Assembly: GCF_003432485.1 (NCBI RefSeq)
Contig: NZ_QVNQ01000004.1
Location: 434,001 to 498,000, forward strand
DNA length: 64,000 nt
From: Actinomadura spongiicola
GTDB lineage: Bacteria; Actinomycetota; Actinomycetes; Streptosporangiales; Streptosporangiaceae
Reading direction: 5' to 3'
A program made the position numbers and the translations under genes. Under the pieces are notes generated by a model that had not been told where the DNA came from, did no database searches, and saw only the letters and a program-made list of their open reading frames with translations. This document shows, one piece after another, positions 60,749-64,000 of the stretch. How positions within the stretch are numbered: the first letter of the stretch is position 1; the number at the start of each line of letters is the position of its first letter.

Positions 60749-60988
60749 CTACGCAGCGGGCGAGGGGGAATTGGGCAGCGGATCCGACAGGGGGTCGTGT
60801 TCCTTGCCGGTGTTGCCGCACATGCGGCACGGCTCCTCCACCCGCACCCAGGTCATCTCGCCCGATCCGTCCCGGTGCGGCTTCTCGGGGCGCCACCAGC
60901 CCGAGCCGTGGCAGAAGCGGCATACCCAATCGTCTCGGTCGCACCAACGGCAGGGCTGGTTGCCGCAGCGTTCACGCTTGTCCCTCAT
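60749..60988 (-). CDS. small zinc-finger protein (DnaJ-type cysteine motifs)
   Basis: This 79-aa protein has a tight set of Cys motifs: CGNQPCRWC, VCRFCHGSG and CRMCGNTG. These resemble the CxxCxGxG repeats of the DnaJ zinc-binding domain, so zinc binding is likely. ATG 60988 follows GGGAAG and overlaps the stop of the upstream small gene (ATGA). No J domain is present. Role unknown. Confidence 0.65.
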   Translation of the reverse strand: MRDKRERCGNQPCRWCDRDDWVCRFCHGSGWWRPEKPHRDGSGEMTWVRVEEPCRMCGNTGKEHDPLSDPLPNSPSPAA

Positions 60989-61140
60989 CGGCACTTCCCT
61001 GTTCCGCCGCACACGTGGCAGTTCTCGACGCTCCTGCGCCAGGTGAGCGAACCGTCCTTCTCCTTATGCGGTCGCTCATAGGTGGACTTGCCCGTTCCGT
61101 TGCAGTGCTCGCAGTCTGGGGGGTCGCTCTTACCACCCAC
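60985..61140 (-). CDS. 51-aa small zinc-finger protein (DnaJ-type CxxCxGxG pair)
   Basis: A short frame from GTG 61140 encodes 51 residues with CEHCNGTGK near the start and CHVCGGTGK near the end, two perfect CxxCxGxG units that would form one zinc site. GGAGGCAAGCAGC precedes the GTG. The stop overlaps the ATG of the next small zinc-finger gene. Sequence motifs, ribosome site and coupling together support a real gene. Confidence 0.65.
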   Translation of the reverse strand: MGGKSDPPDCEHCNGTGKSTYERPHKEKDGSLTWRRSVENCHVCGGTGKCR

Positions 61141-61768
61141 GCTGCTTGCCTCCAGGACGACGGCGGCATCGCAAGGTTGAGCATTCCGTATGAGTTCTCA
61201 ACCGTCCACGCTCCCGGACCGAAGCCGGACGGAAATCGGTCATGACTTGGGCCGATGTCGGTCACGACCGGTGCGGGCCGCCGGAGTCGTGACGGGCGGG
61301 GCGACGCAGGCCGGGGCGGGACGTTCCGTCGGCGGGACACGGCTCGATGGCGGCGAAGCCGAATTATCCATTGGTTATCGCCATGGCGTTCGATCGTATG
61401 CCTTGGCTCCCGACGTTTCCGGCCATGGTCTCTCGGCGATGTCTTCGTCACCGACCGTCAGTGACCGGTGGCGTAAATGTGAAGTCCCGTCGATGCCTGC
61501 CGGAACCGTGCCGGAGCGCGTACGGAAGGCGGGATGGGGGGCAGTTGGGGGACCTGAGGCCATTAAGTTGAGTTGTGGCCCATATGCTCCTCATGTGCAA
61601 TGATCATCTTGGTGGCCTGGTTTCGTTGCCTGAGCTCCTGTTTGCCTCCTTTGGAGCGTGTGAATCTTGAGAGGGTCGGAGAGACCCATCCCCGCCAATC
61701 GGTTGACGCTCCACAGGGGTCGATATAGAACGGAGATCGATGGCATCGACGAGGTAAGGGTCCACGTC
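61141..61768. other. gene-poor stretch without a convincing gene
   Basis: Open frames of 65-140 codons exist on both strands but show no recognisable domain, no ribosome site and no coding-like codon pattern. The composition is mixed, with AT-rich patches around 61360-61390 and 61560-61640. It may be a decayed region or a long regulatory region before the small gene at 61769. Confidence 0.4.
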
Positions 61769-61963
61769 ATGGAACTCAGGTTGATCGGTGGGTCTGGCTG
61801 CGGTAACGGGCCGTGTCCCGCGGTGTACGAAACCGAGAACGGAACGATCGTCGTTCAGGGTTTCGCCGTCGACGGAGAGAAGGCGCAGCTCACGCTGCCG
61901 CCCGGTGAGAACGCCGTGGAAATCCCGCGCTACATCCTGGAACGGGCCCTCGCCTCGGAGTGA
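61769..61963 (+). CDS. small protein of unknown function upstream of the DUF6879 fusion gene
   Basis: This 64-aa protein begins MELRLIGGSGCGNGPCPAVYE and continues with GTIVVQGFAVDGEKAQLTLPPGENAVEIP and a final helix. It looks like a small beta protein. ATG 61769 follows GAGGTAAGGG; a longer frame to 61667 has no ribosome site. Small proteins of this type are often found directly upstream of DUF6879 genes in actinomycetes, and the gap here is only 57 bp. Confidence 0.7.
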   Translation: MELRLIGGSGCGNGPCPAVYETENGTIVVQGFAVDGEKAQLTLPPGENAVEIPRYILERALASE

Positions 61964-62020
61964 TCGACGAGGTGGACGTCCGGAAACGGGCGTCCCCGGC
62001 GAAATTTCAGGAGTGCCCTC

Positions 62021-63439
62021 ATTATTCTCAACTCAGAGCAGTTCGGCCGACTCTTCACGGAATTCACGTCGTCGGCGACCCGAATCGAGACCCTCGACGT
62101 CTACACCGTGGACGAGGAGCGCGAACACTTCGAGGACTATCTGACCGGAAAGCCGCTTCCGCCTGATCGCAATGCGGAATGGGCGCGGAACATCCGGGAA
62201 CGCGTCGCCGCCGGCGGGTACATGGGCCGGGTCCACATCATCGACCATACGCTGACGCCATACCTTCAGTTCGAGATCGACTGGTATTACGCGATCAACG
62301 GCGCGGCCGGTGAGGACGTCCGGTTCATTTTCCGCGAGGACGTTCCCGACGTCACGTACACCGATACCTGGCTTTTCGACGACGAGATCGTCATCGACCT
62401 CTCCTACGACAAGGAAGGTCGGCTGCTGTACCTCAACCGCAACGACGACCCGGAACGGCTGCGGGAGGCCAGGACCGCATGGCACGAGTTCCACGCCCGG
62501 TCCTTCCCGCTCGCCGACCTGCTGTCCATGATCCGTAGCGAGGAACTCGCGGTGCCCCGCCGGTTACCGGCGTCCGGCGGGTCCGCGGCCACAGGAGCGG
62601 CGGGCGCGCGGAAGGTCGACGACGATGTCGTGAGCACCGAGTTCGTGCTCAGCGACCAGGGGGCGGGCTATCCCCGACGAACTGTCACGACCACGGCCAC
62701 GCCCGACGAACTGGACGCTCTCGTGCGAACGGGTTACCTCGTCCGCCGGAACCTCCTGGACCGGGCGACGAGTGACACCCTCGCGGACGCCGTGCTCAAG
62801 CTCGCGGAGGCGGAGGCCGAACGACCCGAGGCGGAAAGCCTTCCGGGCAAGTCCATCTACATCCGGTCGTTGCTGGACAAGGACGCGGTGTTCCACCCCC
62901 TGATCCGCCTCGAACCGGCGCTGTCCATCGCGAGGACGCTCCTCGGGCCACAGGTCTGGATCGACCTGGAGGCGCGGCTGAACTTCGCCGGGCGCTCCGA
63001 TGTGGCGGTGCCCTGGCACGCCCATCTGCCGGTGATCCCCGACCCGATGCCCGCCCTGTTCAGCCATCCACACCAGATCCACTGCCTGATCTATCTGGAC
63101 CACGTCACCGAGCGGGAGGGCGCCCTGTGCCTGCTGCCCGGCTCGCATCGCGGCGGCGACGTGCGGCTTCCGCTCGGCGACCAGAGCGACCGGCCGGGCC
63201 AGGTGGAACTGTTCTTCGAGCCGGGTGACGCCGTCCTCATCCACGCGGGCCTGTGGCATCGGACGGTGCCGTCCAGCGCGGACGCCGGATACCGGCGGCT
63301 GCTGCTGCTCGGCTACGTCCCGTCCTGGCTGCGGGCCGACACCGGGCGCGGGGTGCCCGCCGAACGGTCGCTGACGGCGGAACTCGCGCGGACCGGTGAC
63401 GCCGAGACCCGCGAACTGCTCGGCGAATTCCAGTGGTGA
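62021..63439 (+). CDS. DUF6879 - phytanoyl-CoA dioxygenase-like fusion, probable ATT start
   Basis: The DUF6879 domain is recognisable from SEQFGRLFTEF and IETLDVYTVDEEREHFEDYL through YLQFEIDWYYAIN, GEDVRF and TWLFDDEIVIDL (about residues 1-165). The first ATG/GTG/TTG in frame is GTG 62108, which would remove about 29 conserved N-terminal residues. ATT 62021 has AGGAG at ideal spacing and gives the usual family start, so an ATT start is proposed. After a linker, residues about 215-460 form a PhyH-like Fe(II)/2-oxoglutarate oxygenase domain: WHAH in place of the usual HxD, and the distal His in HAGLWHR. 472 aa in all. Confidence 0.7.
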   Translation: MILNSEQFGRLFTEFTSSATRIETLDVYTVDEEREHFEDYLTGKPLPPDRNAEWARNIRERVAAGGYMGRVHIIDHTLTPYLQFEIDWYYAINGAAGEDVRFIFREDVPDVTYTDTWLFDDEIVIDLSYDKEGRLLYLNRNDDPERLREARTAWHEFHARSFPLADLLSMIRSEELAVPRRLPASGGSAATGAAGARKVDDDVVSTEFVLSDQGAGYPRRTVTTTATPDELDALVRTGYLVRRNLLDRATSDTLADAVLKLAEAEAERPEAESLPGKSIYIRSLLDKDAVFHPLIRLEPALSIARTLLGPQVWIDLEARLNFAGRSDVAVPWHAHLPVIPDPMPALFSHPHQIHCLIYLDHVTEREGALCLLPGSHRGGDVRLPLGDQSDRPGQVELFFEPGDAVLIHAGLWHRTVPSSADAGYRRLLLLGYVPSWLRADTGRGVPAERSLTAELARTGDAETRELLGEFQW

Positions 63440-63945
63440 ACGTCGCGCTGCGTCCACTCGAAGCGGCCGACCTGCCCGTGTTCGACCACGCCTACGGCTC
63501 CCCGGACGCCTCCGGGGAGCACCAGTGGTTCGGTTTCAGCCCGCCCGGGCGGAGCCTCGCGGAGATGGGGGCGCTTGGACCGCGCGGCGGTCGCCTGACC
63601 GTCACCGCCGACGGCAGGGTCGTCGGAAGCGTCTTCTGGTTCCGTCGCGAATGGGGGCCGCCCGACACGTCCTGGTGCTGGGAGGTGGCGCTGCACATCC
63701 TGGCGGAGGAACGGCGGCGCGGCGTCGGTACGAGGAGCATGATCCTGCTCACCCGGTACCTGTTCGACCACACCCTCGCCTGGCGGGTGCAGGCGATCGC
63801 CGACGTCGCCAACACCCCCTCCCGGCGGATGCTCACCCGGGTGGGTTTCACCGAGGAGGGTGTGCTGCGCGCGGCCCAGTGGCGGGAAGGTCGCAGGCAC
63901 GACCAGGTGATCTACTCGCTGCTGCGTGACGAACGCGGCCCCTGA
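63436..63945 (+). CDS. GNAT family N-acetyltransferase
   Basis: This 169-aa RimJ/RimL-like acetyltransferase has the acetyl-CoA loop ERRRGVGTRSM and the downstream VANTPSRRMLTRVGFTEEG typical of the family. GTG 63436 overlaps the preceding stop (GTGA); GTG 63433 is the alternative. It is coupled to the DUF6879-PhyH gene. This suggests a small tailoring pathway, but the substrate is unknown. Confidence 0.88.
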   Translation: MNVALRPLEAADLPVFDHAYGSPDASGEHQWFGFSPPGRSLAEMGALGPRGGRLTVTADGRVVGSVFWFRREWGPPDTSWCWEVALHILAEERRRGVGTRSMILLTRYLFDHTLAWRVQAIADVANTPSRRMLTRVGFTEEGVLRAAQWREGRRHDQVIYSLLRDERGP

Positions 63946-64000
63946 TCCGTCCCCCCGGCGGCGATGATCTCGGCCTTCAGCGCGGCGGACCTGACGTCGT

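Noticed and set aside
61190..61603. A 137-codon plus-strand frame in the gene-poor stretch
   Set aside because: No domain, no ribosome site and no clear codon preference; reported only as an unassigned stretch.
63912..64000. A minus-strand frame open to the right edge, ending at a TAG about 63912
   Set aside because: It could be the C-terminus of a convergent gene, but only about 29 codons are visible and 33 bases overlap the GNAT gene, so it cannot be supported.
1..64000. CRISPR arrays, tRNA and rRNA genes
   Set aside because: No regularly spaced repeats, CCA-ending cloverleaf sequences or rRNA-like conserved stretches were noticed by eye; a tRNAscan/CRISPR search would be decisive.

Overview
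The window is high-GC DNA with dense, bidirectional, often overlapping genes, frequent GTG/TTG starts, GGAGG-type ribosome sites, a mycothiol gene (mshB), an XRE/DUF397 locus and several actinobacterial DUF families. It is a chromosomal segment of a filamentous actinomycete. Streptosporangiales, for example an Actinomadura-like genus, fits best, but the genus is inference.

Layout. 1-10.9 kb: second half of an ABC exporter, an ABC-2 export operon facing a double-HTH TetR regulator, a DPP-IV-like S9 peptidase, a Ser/Thr kinase with a low-complexity extracellular tail, mshB and a small membrane protein. 10.9-21.7 kb: PadR/MFS efflux pair with a clear palindromic operator, an LCP cell-wall ligase, ornithine aminotransferase with a divergent Lrp regulator, a secreted M6 metalloprotease, a secreted propeller-like protein and a TetR/MFS pair. 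21.7-27.6 kb: a five-part predicted conflict system on the minus strand (trypco1 - trypsin-like - VMAP-C - MoxR AAA+ - SAV_2336/vWA-like with two EccC-like ATPase modules). 27.7-36.8 kb: YjbR protein, lipoproteins, a GT-C-type membrane protein, and two VOC genes flanking a LysR regulator, with duplicated promoter/operator regions. Then a monooxygenase, a frameshifted quinone reductase, a three-gene secreted/lipoprotein operon and a second quinone reductase. 36.8-48.6 kb: hydrolase, a TNT-toxin protein, a CysRS-like fragment protein, methyltransferase, ferredoxin, DapC and the DUF4178-DUF2617-DUF4247-DUF350-membrane spermidine synthase operon. 48.6-49.8 kb: acyl-CoA dehydrogenase.

49.8-60.7 kb is a defence-like island. 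It holds a DUF6119/TIGR04141 protein, divergent from an HTH-N6-methylase - hsdM - hsdS - AIPR nuclease operon with no hsdR, then small ORFs and an XRE-DUF397-DUF397 set. 60.7-64 kb has two tiny DnaJ-type zinc-finger genes (one only 51 codons), a gene-poor stretch, a DUF6879-PhyH fusion that seems to start at ATT, and a GNAT enzyme.

The most interesting parts are: (1) the VMAP-type system, whose large subunit carries two EccC-like modules with destroyed Walker A motifs and whose trypsin/VMAP-C junction lies in different frames; (2) the HsdMS operon with an AIPR PD-(D/E)XK protein in the place of HsdR; (3) the copied LysR-operator/leader in front of two VOC genes; (4) a TNT toxin domain joined to two tandem immunity-like modules. 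I saw no tRNA, rRNA, CRISPR array or insertion sequence.
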